From Anthropogastromicrobium sp963652495 (GTDB lineage: Bacteria; Bacillota; Clostridia; Lachnospirales; Lachnospiraceae), in assembly GCA_963652495.1 (NCBI GenBank), contig CAVJTU010000055.1, positions 1 to 20,272 of the forward strand: DNA of 20,272 nucleotides, in the 5' to 3' direction. Below the pieces are notes generated by a model. That model made no database searches and was not told where the DNA came from. It saw only the letters and a program-made list of their open reading frames with translations. Below, in pieces: positions 6,266 to 15,400 of this stretch; position 1 is the stretch's first letter, and every line of letters starts with the position of its first letter. Position numbers and translations under genes: made by a program.

Positions 6266-8465
6266 GAGCGGTATGAGTACAAATAGGGGCGTTTTTGAAG
6301 AACAACTCCAGGATAGGATCGACCGCGACCGGCTGGAATTATCCCAGTCGCTGATCGATGTCGCGGATTCTCTGCGCGGCAAAGAGCGATTTCATTCATG
6401 GAACAAGCCCTCGGAGGAGGCTAGAAGGCAGGTGGAGATCATCTGTCAGTATTATCACGTATTGACGCCGGAAGAAATTCCGAAGACTTCCAATATCAAT
6501 GATATGATTGGTTACATCACGCAGCCCCTTGGTGTTATGCACCGCCGCGTGCAGCTGAATGAGAAGTGGTGGAAGAACGGCGACGGTGCTCTGCTCGCTG
6601 TTTTCAAAGAGAGCGGGCAGGTGATCGCTCTTTTGCCCGGCACTATTTCCGGCTATGTCTATCGGGATGATAAGACTGGGAAAAGGATTCGCGTCACGGC
6701 TGAAAATGAGGGGCTGTTTGAGCGGGAAGCACAGTGCTTTTACCGCCCGCTCCCGCGTAAGAAGATGAGCGGAAAGGATCTGATCATATTTCTGGTCCGT
6801 AACATCCCGCGCTCAGACTATCTTCTGATCGTTCTGGCGTCTCTGTTTATCACGATAGTTGGACTGATAACACCGAATATCACCCGCATCATCTTTGCAG
6901 AGATTATTCCGACCGGCACACTGGAACTCGTGATCTCGATGTCTGTGCTGTTGTTTTCCGCAACCGTCGCCACGTATCTGATATCGGTCGTCCGCACCGG
7001 GCTGCTGGAACGCGTTCGGGAGCGTATGTCTGTTCTTCTCCAGAACGCCGTTATGGGCCGTGTGATACATCTGCCTGCGAAGTTCTTTCAGGGCAAATCG
7101 TCAGGAAGTCTGTCGCAGAGCATCATTTCCCTGAAGATCCTGCCCCAGGCGCTGACAGATGCAGTGATGGGACCTGGCATTACGGCTGTGCTTTCGATTG
7201 TCTACGTGGTTCAGATCGTGGTCATAGCGCCGAGTTTTGCGTTTCCTGCCTTTGCCACGCTGGTAGTGCAGGCACTGATCATCATCCTTTCAACAAAGCA
7301 GAAAATGCGCCTAGTCGGAGAGGAACTTGAAGGCGACATGAAGACGCAGGGCATCACCTATTCCATGATCACGGGTATTCAGCGTATTAAACTCTCCGGC
7401 AGCGAAAACCGCATGCTTGCCCGCTGGGCCAAAGTGTATAAAGAAAAAGCAGGTTCGGCATACAGGCCGCATTTTCCATCCGTGATCCAAAATGAGCTGG
7501 TCACGGCGACGGCACTCCTTGGGACTCTCTGGGTATATTTTGCCGGCGTTCGCGACGGAAGCACAGATGTTTCGCAGTTTGCGGCCTTCCTTGCAGCGTT
7601 TTCGATGTCCACGGCAAATCTGACGCTCTTTTCGCAGAGCGGACAGCTTCTGGCGTATATCCGTCCGATCCTGAATATGATTGCACCGGTGCTTTCGGAG
7701 ATGCCTGAGACCAGCATCGGCAAAAAGACGGTCTCCGGGCTGAAGGGTGGGATCACCCTGTCCCACGTATCTTTCCGATATTCAAAGAACCGGCCACTTA
7801 TTCTGGATGATATCGACCTCAAGATCAATCCTGGAGAATATGTAGCTGTCGTCGGCAAGAGCGGCTGTGGCAAGTCAACACTGCTGCGCCTGCTGCTGGG
7901 ATTTGAAGAACCGGAGATCGGCACGATCAGTTACGACAACGTCAATATGGAAAATATCGATCTCGGCTCACTTAGACGAAATATTGGCACTGTGCTGCAG
8001 AACGGCAAGCTTTTTGCCGGAGATATCTTTTCTAATATCACGATCTCTGCCCCATGGCTCACGATGAAAGATGCCTGGGAGGCGGCAAAGCTGGCCGGTA
8101 TTGATGGTGTAATCAAAAATATGCCTATGGGTATGCATACGCTGATCAGCGAGGGCGGTGGAGGCATCTCCGGAGGACAGAAACAGCGTCTTCTGATTGC
8201 GCGTGCCATTGCGCCGAAGCCGAATATCCTGATGTTTGATGAGGCCACGAGTGCGTTGGATAACATTACACAAAAAATCGTATCAGACTCCCTTGAGTCA
8301 CTGAAATGTACGCGTATCGTCATTGCACACCGCCTCTCGACGATCCGACACTGCGACCGCATCATCGTGTTGGACAAGGGAAAGATCATTGAGGATGGAA
8401 GTTATGATGAACTTATCAATGCAAATGGTTTTTTCGCAGATCTTGTTTCCAGGCAGAAGACATGA
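6243..8465 (+). CDS. NHLM-type ABC transporter, ATP-binding partner without peptidase
   Basis: A 740-residue ABC exporter subunit paralogous to the preceding gene. In place of a C39 peptidase it has an N-terminal cytosolic region of about 180 residues with no recognisable catalytic residues, as in the second transporter of NHLM systems. The membrane domain covers about 185-470. The nucleotide-binding domain has Walker A GKSGCGKST (K544), signature ISGGQKQR, Walker B D666-E667 (MFDEATSALD) and AHRLST. It probably forms a heterodimer with the peptidase transporter. GGAGG lies 8 nt before the ATG at 6243, giving a 23-nt overlap with the upstream gene; the ATG at 6273 (after GGAG and clear of the upstream stop) is a reasonable alternative. 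A 23-nt block (8325-8347) is identical to 6131-6153. Confidence 0.88.
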   Translation: MNWSQRSKSGMSTNRGVFEEQLQDRIDRDRLELSQSLIDVADSLRGKERFHSWNKPSEEARRQVEIICQYYHVLTPEEIPKTSNINDMIGYITQPLGVMHRRVQLNEKWWKNGDGALLAVFKESGQVIALLPGTISGYVYRDDKTGKRIRVTAENEGLFEREAQCFYRPLPRKKMSGKDLIIFLVRNIPRSDYLLIVLASLFITIVGLITPNITRIIFAEIIPTGTLELVISMSVLLFSATVATYLISVVRTGLLERVRERMSVLLQNAVMGRVIHLPAKFFQGKSSGSLSQSIISLKILPQALTDAVMGPGITAVLSIVYVVQIVVIAPSFAFPAFATLVVQALIIILSTKQKMRLVGEELEGDMKTQGITYSMITGIQRIKLSGSENRMLARWAKVYKEKAGSAYRPHFPSVIQNELVTATALLGTLWVYFAGVRDGSTDVSQFAAFLAAFSMSTANLTLFSQSGQLLAYIRPILNMIAPVLSEMPETSIGKKTVSGLKGGITLSHVSFRYSKNRPLILDDIDLKINPGEYVAVVGKSGCGKSTLLRLLLGFEEPEIGTISYDNVNMENIDLGSLRRNIGTVLQNGKLFAGDIFSNITISAPWLTMKDAWEAAKLAGIDGVIKNMPMGMHTLISEGGGGISGGQKQRLLIARAIAPKPNILMFDEATSALDNITQKIVSDSLESLKCTRIVIAHRLSTIRHCDRIIVLDKGKIIEDGSYDELINANGFFADLVSRQKT

Positions 8466-8533
8466 TCGGAAGAACTTTTGAAATGAGCCATACAGACAGA
8501 AAAGGGCTGTCACACTAACAAATATTTCTGCCG

Positions 8534-8716
8534 TCACATCCTCTTGAATACAGATGCAGGTTTATTACACTGCAGGCAGTTTTCAGGAGGATTTTTTTTG
8601 TGGACATATCCGCAGATGTTGCATATCCATTTCGCCTTTCTGCAGCTGGGGCTTCCGGTATATCGAGGGTATCCGGCAATCCGCAATTTATAACTGCAAT
8701 CCCATTTCGCAATCAG
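8534..8716 (-). pseudogene. Rubredoxin-like C-terminal domain fragment
   Basis: Reading the minus strand from an in-frame TAG (8719-8717) gives 60 codons ending at the TGA at 8536-8534, with no ATG start. The C-terminal half reads KWICNICGYVHKKNPPENC followed by LQCNKPASVFKRM. The CxxC-GY-x11-CxxC arrangement, W before the first Cys and PE before the second pair match the rubredoxin-like FeCys4 domain found at the C-terminus of rubrerythrins and related proteins. The upstream portion (AKWDCSYKLRIAGYPRYTG) is not recognised. It lacks any obvious ribosome binding site and the rest of a gene, so it is probably the 3' remnant of a gene lost at this border. It is a different frame from the 65-codon minus-strand frame in the same place. 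Confidence 0.6.
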
Positions 8717-8739
8717 CTATGCGCTGACAGAGTTTCTCA

Positions 8740-8768
8740 TTGCAAAACACATGTTTTGGTGCTACAAT
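8740..8768 (+). promoter_or_regulatory. Promoter for addBA
   Basis: TTGCAA (8740-8745) and TACAAT (8763-8768) are separated by 17 bp, with an extended -10 TG at 8760-8761. Transcription would start near 8775, giving a leader of about 55 nt before addB. Confidence 0.7.
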
Positions 8769-8829
8769 GTTTTTGAAAGAAAAAATTATAACGTGAAAAT
8801 GAGAAACGGAAAAGAAGGGAAAAAGGAGC

Positions 8830-11800
8830 ATGGCACTTCAGTTTATTTCAGGAAACAGCATATCAGACCGCACAGCGGTAATCTACGAGACGATCTGTAC
8901 CCAAGCGTGCAGCCACCCGGACAAAATGTATCTTTTTCTCGTTCCGGAGCAGGCTACCTTGCAAGTGCAAAGAGAGCTTGCCGCGGTGCATCCGGATCAT
9001 GTGCTTGGAAATATTGACGTTTTGAGCTTTGGCCGTCTGGCGCATCGCTTGCTTAATGAGCAGGCGGGCAAAAAGGCGGTATTGCTTGACGATACGGGCA
9101 AGTCCATGATTTTACGGCGCATCGCCGGAAAGGAAAAGTCACAGCTGGAAGTATTTGGACGAAATTTAAACCAGAGCGGCTTTATTCAGGAATTAAAGTC
9201 TGTCATCAGTGAGTTTAGTGCATATCGAATCACAAATGAAGTACTTGAGGGGGTGCTTCCTTCGTTGGAAAGGCGTCCCGCTTTGCAGAAAAAGCTGCGC
9301 GATATTGAAAAGGTTTACACCTCATTTTATAAGGAACTGGGAGAAGAATATCTGACGGCAGAGGAACTTCTAAATGTTTTAGCACGGCTTGTGCCGCAGT
9401 CAGAAAAGCTGCATGAAAGCATTGTCATTCTGGATGGCTTTACGGGTTTTACACCGTTACAGTATCAGGTGCTGGAAGAAATCTTGCAATGCGCAAAGCA
9501 TGTTGTCTGTGCTGTGACGGAGGACGAAAAGGGCGGACGCGAAGAATTATTTGCCATGAGCCGCGAGATGAAAACAAAGCTGTCGGCACTGGCAAAGGCA
9601 CATCAGGTTCCGTGTTCTGAGAAAAATCACCGCTATGTGACGAGACAGCGTGATGCAGCGGATGAGCTAAAGCATCTGGAGAAGCAGTTTTACTGCGTGC
9701 CGGCTGCAGCGTGGAATAAAAAAACAGATGCACTCCATATCATCTGCGCCAAAAATCCGGCAGAGGAGCTGGGCTTTGTGCTGCGAAAGATTTTGGAACT
9801 GGTACGTGATGGCTTTTCCTACCGTGATATCGCCGTCGTCGCAGGTGACCTTGAAACATACCGTGATGAGATGACACGGCTGTTTGATCATGCAGGCATT
9901 CCCTATTTTATCGACCAGAAAAAAGGATTGAAAAATCATCCGTTGATCCAATTTGTCAAAAAAGCACTTGCCGTGCTCGAAGAACAGATGAGTTACGACA
10001 GCGTGATGGCATTTCTTAGAAATCCATATGTGGTAAACAAAGAATCTGTCCTTTCTGTAATTTCAGACAGTCCGAATCAGGATAATTCGGATCAAAGAGA
10101 GCTCGACCAAGGAAGCTTTGCCCCCAATAGCTTCAGGCAAAGAAATTTAAGTACAGACAATTCCTACCAGGGCATTTCCTGCGAGGATTTGGACCGTCTC
10201 GACAACTATCTGCTTGCCGGAGGCATTGAACGCATCAGCCGCTGGAAGCATCCGTGGGCAATGCCCTATGACAATACTGACGAGAAGGGATTGGAACGAT
10301 TCAATATACTTCGCGAGCAGATCTATAACTGGTTTGTGCCGCTTCGTACCGTCTGGGAAAATCCGGATACAACGGTGCGCGAAGCCATGACGGCACTTTT
10401 TTCATTCATGCAGCAATTTGGCATTGCCTATAAATTAAAAGCGCAGCAGACTGCCTTTCATGATGCGGGAGAACTGTATTTAGAGAGTGAGTACGAGCAG
10501 GTCTATCCGAAGGTACTCGCTTTGTTTGATCAGATCGTGGAACTGATGGGAGATGAGAGATTCGAGATGCGCGTGCTGTCCGATATCTTAGACTCTGGCT
10601 TTGAGGAGTTGCAGGTTGGTTTTATACCGGCGGCAGTGGATCGTCTGGTGGTGGGTGATTTGATGCGAACGAGACTCGAACATATCCGTGTACTCTTTGT
10701 GATTGGCTGCAACGACGGACTGCTTCCAAAGCGTGCAGAGCGCGGCGGCATTCTTTCCGATTACGACAGGGAAATTTTAAAAGGCGCAGGCATGGAGCTT
10801 GCATTGGCAGCGAGGGAAGAGGTATTTTGCCAGCAATATTACTTGTATTTGCTTCTGACAAAGCCATCCGAAAAACTCTATGTCAGCTTCAGCGAGACGG
10901 CGGCGGATGGCAAGGCTCTTCGCCCGGCACACGTAAAGAATGTGATTACGAAGCTTTTTCCAAAATGTCTGGTTGAGGCGGCAGAAAATGCCTATCCGGG
11001 CTTACAGGGACTGATGCAGAAGGAAGATGGCTTTTTGCTGCTTGTAAATGGTTTGCGAAGCTATTTAGACAAAGGGCAAGAGACGTGGTGGCAGGAACTT
11101 TACAGCTGCTATGTGCAGGATGAAGCATTTGCAGAGCGATTACAGCTCATGCGGGAAAGTCTTTTCTATAGTTATAAAACAGAGAGACTGGACAAGCAAA
11201 TTGCAAAGAAACTTTTTGGCGGCGATCAGGAACTTTCAATTTCACGTCTGGAAAAATATGCCGCTTGTGCGTATGCGCATTTTCTGACCTATGGCCTTAA
11301 GTTAAAAGAGCGTCGTCAGTTTGAATTGGGTGCAGCCGACTATGGAAGTCTGTTTCATGCATCCATCAGCCATTTCTTTGAGCTGCTTGAAAAACGCCAT
11401 TTAAACTGGAGAGAGATCGACGATGCCAAGCGGAATCATCTCGTGGAGGAGAGCGTGGCAAAGGCGATGGAGGAGTATCAGACGACTGTTTTTGACAGCA
11501 GTGCCAGAAACAAATCCATGGCAGATCGCATTCGCCGTATGACAGACCGTACACTGTGGGCGCTTGGACACCAGTGGGAACACGGTTCTTATGAGAAGAC
11601 ATGGCACGAGATGGATTTTGGAAAGGCCAGAGGCAATGCCGTGACGCTTCCAGTTGAGGCAGGATTAGAACTGTCACTTCGCGGACGAATTGACCGTGTA
11701 GACTTTGCAGAGGAGGACGGCTCGCTCTATGTGAAAGTCATCGACTACAAGTCCGGCGGTACAAAGCTTGATCTGGGAAAGGTATATTATGGCTTGCAAT

Positions 11801-12456
11801 TGCAGCTTGTATTATATCTTGAGGCAGCAATGGCGATGGCAGCGAAGAAAAATCCGGGCAAAGAGCTGATTCCGGCAGGCATCTATTATTACAACATGAA
11901 GGATCCGATCGTGTCCGGCTTTGGCATGACAAAAGAAGAAATCGAGTCAAAGCAGCAAAAGGAGCTTCGCATGAATGGTCTCACCAGCACCGAGAAGGCA
12001 TCGCTTTCCTTGATTGATGATGAGGGCGGAAATGTCGTATCCGGTCTGGAGTACAAAAAGGATGGCAGTCTGTCCTCTCGTGCGCTTGTCGCAAACGCAG
12101 ACCAGATGCATGAAATCGGTCGTTTTGCCCGCAAAAAGGCACTCAATCTGGCACGCAGTATCTATGGTGGAAAGATTGATGCGTATCCATATGAGTACAA
12201 GAAAATGAATCCGTGTGAATATTGTGAGTATGGAAATATTTGCGGCTTTGACTTGCAATTTGAAGGCTGCCATTATCGCAGACTATCTGAGATGGATCAG
12301 GATGAAGTGTGGAAAGAGATGGCGCGCGAGGAAAGCCGTGACGAGAATAGTGAGAAAAATCGTGATGCAACGAGCGAGAAGCAGCAAAATGAACAGCAAA
12401 AAACGAAACAAAGAAACCGCATAGATGATGAAAAGGGGGAGAGAGACGATGGCTGA
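8830..12456 (+). CDS. addB: ATP-dependent helicase/nuclease subunit AddB (RexB)
   Basis: A 1208-residue AddB. With AddA it resects double-strand breaks up to Chi-like sites for RecA-dependent repair. The C-terminal nuclease domain has VIDYKSGG (D972, K974), and the four iron-sulphur cysteines C813, C1129, C1132 and C1138 show the CxxC-x5-C spacing of AddB proteins. The N-terminal Walker A position reads GNSISDRT (8-15), so the usual Gly-Lys is replaced by Asp-Arg; this site may not bind ATP. A polar insert at about 407-447 (rich in Asn, Gln, Ser, Asp) and a charged C-terminal tail from about 1160 look lineage-specific. GGAG lies just before ATG. The stop lies inside the start region of addA, so the two are coupled. 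Confidence 0.93.
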   Translation: MALQFISGNSISDRTAVIYETICTQACSHPDKMYLFLVPEQATLQVQRELAAVHPDHVLGNIDVLSFGRLAHRLLNEQAGKKAVLLDDTGKSMILRRIAGKEKSQLEVFGRNLNQSGFIQELKSVISEFSAYRITNEVLEGVLPSLERRPALQKKLRDIEKVYTSFYKELGEEYLTAEELLNVLARLVPQSEKLHESIVILDGFTGFTPLQYQVLEEILQCAKHVVCAVTEDEKGGREELFAMSREMKTKLSALAKAHQVPCSEKNHRYVTRQRDAADELKHLEKQFYCVPAAAWNKKTDALHIICAKNPAEELGFVLRKILELVRDGFSYRDIAVVAGDLETYRDEMTRLFDHAGIPYFIDQKKGLKNHPLIQFVKKALAVLEEQMSYDSVMAFLRNPYVVNKESVLSVISDSPNQDNSDQRELDQGSFAPNSFRQRNLSTDNSYQGISCEDLDRLDNYLLAGGIERISRWKHPWAMPYDNTDEKGLERFNILREQIYNWFVPLRTVWENPDTTVREAMTALFSFMQQFGIAYKLKAQQTAFHDAGELYLESEYEQVYPKVLALFDQIVELMGDERFEMRVLSDILDSGFEELQVGFIPAAVDRLVVGDLMRTRLEHIRVLFVIGCNDGLLPKRAERGGILSDYDREILKGAGMELALAAREEVFCQQYYLYLLLTKPSEKLYVSFSETAADGKALRPAHVKNVITKLFPKCLVEAAENAYPGLQGLMQKEDGFLLLVNGLRSYLDKGQETWWQELYSCYVQDEAFAERLQLMRESLFYSYKTERLDKQIAKKLFGGDQELSISRLEKYAACAYAHFLTYGLKLKERRQFELGAADYGSLFHASISHFFELLEKRHLNWREIDDAKRNHLVEESVAKAMEEYQTTVFDSSARNKSMADRIRRMTDRTLWALGHQWEHGSYEKTWHEMDFGKARGNAVTLPVEAGLELSLRGRIDRVDFAEEDGSLYVKVIDYKSGGTKLDLGKVYYGLQLQLVLYLEAAMAMAAKKNPGKELIPAGIYYYNMKDPIVSGFGMTKEEIESKQQKELRMNGLTSTEKASLSLIDDEGGNVVSGLEYKKDGSLSSRALVANADQMHEIGRFARKKALNLARSIYGGKIDAYPYEYKKMNPCEYCEYGNICGFDLQFEGCHYRRLSEMDQDEVWKEMAREESRDENSEKNRDATSEKQQNEQQKTKQRNRIDDEKGERDDG

Positions 12457-15400
12457 CAACATGATGTGGACAAATGAACAAAAGCAGGTCATTGAACTGC
12501 GCGACAGAAGCCTTCTTGTCTCCGCGGCAGCAGGCAGCGGAAAGACGGCCGTTCTCGTGCAGCGAATCATTGAGCGAATCTGCGATGAATCACGTCCGGT
12601 TGACATCGACCGCCTTCTTGTGGTGACCTTTACAAACGCTGCAGCCGGAGAGATGCGCGAGCGTGTGCAGGCAGCGATTGCAAAACGTGTGGAGGAGCAG
12701 CCGGATAATGCACATCTGCGCCGTCAGGAGGTACTGGCAGGTCATGCGCACATCACAACAATCGACAGCTTTTGTCTGTCGGTGCTTCGCGAGCATTTTC
12801 AGGAAATTGAACTTGATCCGGGATTTCGCATCGCTGATGAGGGAGAGTTAAAACTCTTACAGGCAGATGTGCTAGAAGCACTTCTCGAAGATGAGTATGA
12901 AAAGGCAAGCGAATCCTTCCTTAATTTTATGGAAGCCTACGCGCCAGGAAAAGACGATGAGCGTGCAGCCGAGCTGATTTTGCAGCTCTATGGCTTTGCC
13001 GTGGCAAATCCACGCCCGGAGGACTGGCTTGATCACTGTCTGGCAGGCTATGCGGCGAACAGCATCGAAGAACTTGAAAAGCAGCCGTGGATGCAGCGCA
13101 TGGTTGAAAATGTAAAGGTGATTCTGACGGAGACAGCATCCGCTTATGGTCGCATGATCGCCATCTGTCGGGACGAGGGCGGCATGGAAAATTATGAAGC
13201 AGTGCTTTTGTCGGAGCAGCAGATGGCACAGTTCGCGTCTGAGGCAGCAGATTTTTCGCAGCTTCGCGAGCGTGTGAATTTGATTCGTTTTGGCAGCAAG
13301 CCGCGAAAGAAAAAGACCGACACCTTCAGCGAAGACAAGGCAAAGCGTGTCTGGGAGATGCGCGAGCAGGCAAAAAAGCAGCTGAAAGCATTGGCAGAGG
13401 ATTATCTGGCCGATGACGATACGCGTCTTCTTCAAAAGCAGCATCTTGCAGGAGCGCAGGTGCAGGAATTGGTTCGCCTGACACACGCATTTTTGATGCG
13501 CTACAGTGCTGCAAAGCGAAAGAAAAATCTGGTTGATTTTGGCGATCTGGAGCATCTGGCTCTTGATATTTTAAGCCAAAAAACAGCAGACGGCGAGGTG
13601 CCGACAGCTGTTGCAGAGCAATATCGGGAGAACTTTGAGGAGATTATGATCGACGAGTATCAGGACAGCAACTACGTGCAGGAACTGATTCTTACAAGTA
13701 TTTCAAGAAACGATCCGCCCAATCTGTTTATGGTCGGCGATGTCAAGCAGAGCATCTATCGGTTTCGCCTTGCACGCCCTGAGCTTTTTATGGAAAAGTA
13801 CGCTTCCTATACAAAAGAGGAGAGTACACACCAGAAAATCGAGCTGCATCAGAATTTCAGAAGCCGCAAGAGCGTACTCGATTCCGTCAACTACTTCTTC
13901 TACCAGTTGATGCATAAGTCGGTAGGAAATGTAGAATATGACAAGGACGCAGCACTCTATCCGGGTCTTTTGTATGAGCCATGTGATATGCACCCGACGG
14001 GTGGTGCAACTGAACTTTTGCTGCTCGATCTGGAGGATGTGCCGGAAAAGAATGACGAGGAAAATATAAAACAAGCAGATCCGGCTGTTTGGACCGACAA
14101 AGTGAGTGATGCACAGACAGACAACTCAACGGATACAGAGGCCGTCTACAGCAGCCGCGAGTGGGAGGCCGCGCTGGTTGCACAGAAGATTCAGGAGATC
14201 ACGGATCCAAAGACCGGACTTTATGTCTGGGATAAGGAAGAAAAGACGTATCGTCTGGCAGAATATCGCGATATCGCAATACTTCTTCGCACCGTGTCCG
14301 GCTGGGCAGAAGAATTTGTCCCTGTGCTTCTTTCAAAAGGCATTCCGGCGGCAGCCGATACGGGCAGCGGATATTTCAGTGCAATCGAGGTGCAGACCGT
14401 TTTAAATCTGCTGGAAATTATCGACAATCCATTGCAGGATATTCCGCTGGCTGCGGTATTGCACTCGCCGATCGGTCATTTTTCCAGTGAAGAGCTGGCA
14501 ATTGTGCGCGCCGAAGAACCGCCGTCACAGCGTAAGCAGCTATTCGATGCCGTCATGGCATTTGTACAAAAATACAATGATCCAAAGAATATACAGACTG
14601 TGAAAGCTTCGCAGACAGGAAAGGAAGCGAATAAAAAAGATCAGACAAAGAAGTATCATGCTCTTGCAGTCAAACTTCACGCATTTTTAAACCGACTGGA
14701 AGAGTATCGGACGAAGAGCCGCTATATGCAGCTGCGAGAACTGCTAGTTTATGTGCTTGAGGACAGCGGTTATTACGAATTTGTCAGCGCGATGCCGGGA
14801 GCATCCACGCGAAAGGCAAATCTGGATATGCTTCTTGAGCGTGCCGGTGCATTTGAGAAGACAAGCTATCAGGGTGTTTTCCAATTTGTCCGATACATTA
14901 ACCGATTGAAGAAATATTCGGTCGATTATGCATCCGCACAGGAGCTTGCGCAGAATCAGGTGCGCATTATGAGTATTCATAAGAGCAAGGGACTCGAATT
15001 TCCCATCTGCTTTGTGGCAGGTCTTGGAAAGAGTTTTAACAGGCAGGACGTGAATGCGTCTATGCTGTTTTCGGTTGATTATGGCATTGCAACAGACGCA
15101 ATCGACCCAATCATGCGCACCAAGGAAAGCACGATCATGAAACAGGCCGTGCGAAGTGAGCTTGTGCTTGAAAATCTGGGCGAGGAGCTTCGTGTTTTGT
15201 ACGTTGCAATGACAAGAGCAAAGGAAAAACTGTATTTGACAGGCGCAAAGGATGGTCTTTTCGATTATTTGGAAAAGATGATTCACGCAACGGACAAGAC
15301 AGCGCGCGCACTTTCTTATAATGCACTTACTACAGCAGGGTGCTTTTTGGACTGGATTACGGCGGCACTTTGCAAGCACAGAAGCTTCAAGGCAATTTAT

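Larger units (their letters stand above)
8466..8829. other. Intergenic border region between the RiPP cassette and addB
   Basis: This 364-bp gap contains a minus-strand rubredoxin-like gene fragment (8534-8716) and the addB promoter (8740-8768). A small hairpin, GACAG (8495-8499) with CTGTC (8507-8511), lies after the last export gene but has no T-run, so no clear terminator for the cassette was found. Confidence 0.5.

Noticed and set aside
7379..7924. 181-codon minus-strand frame inside the second ABC gene
   Set aside because: It is antisense to well-supported ABC transporter coding sequence and carries no domain of its own.
8515..8712. 65-codon minus-strand frame in the cassette border
   Set aside because: It is in a different frame from the rubredoxin-like remnant, and its residues show no domain; the cysteine pattern is only in the other frame.
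8751..9017. 88-codon plus-strand frame overlapping the addB start
   Set aside because: It begins within the promoter, overlaps addB in another frame and shows no family features.
12425..12448. Upstream start for addA
   Set aside because: It adds residues before the conserved N-terminus and places the strong GGGGGAG inside the coding region.
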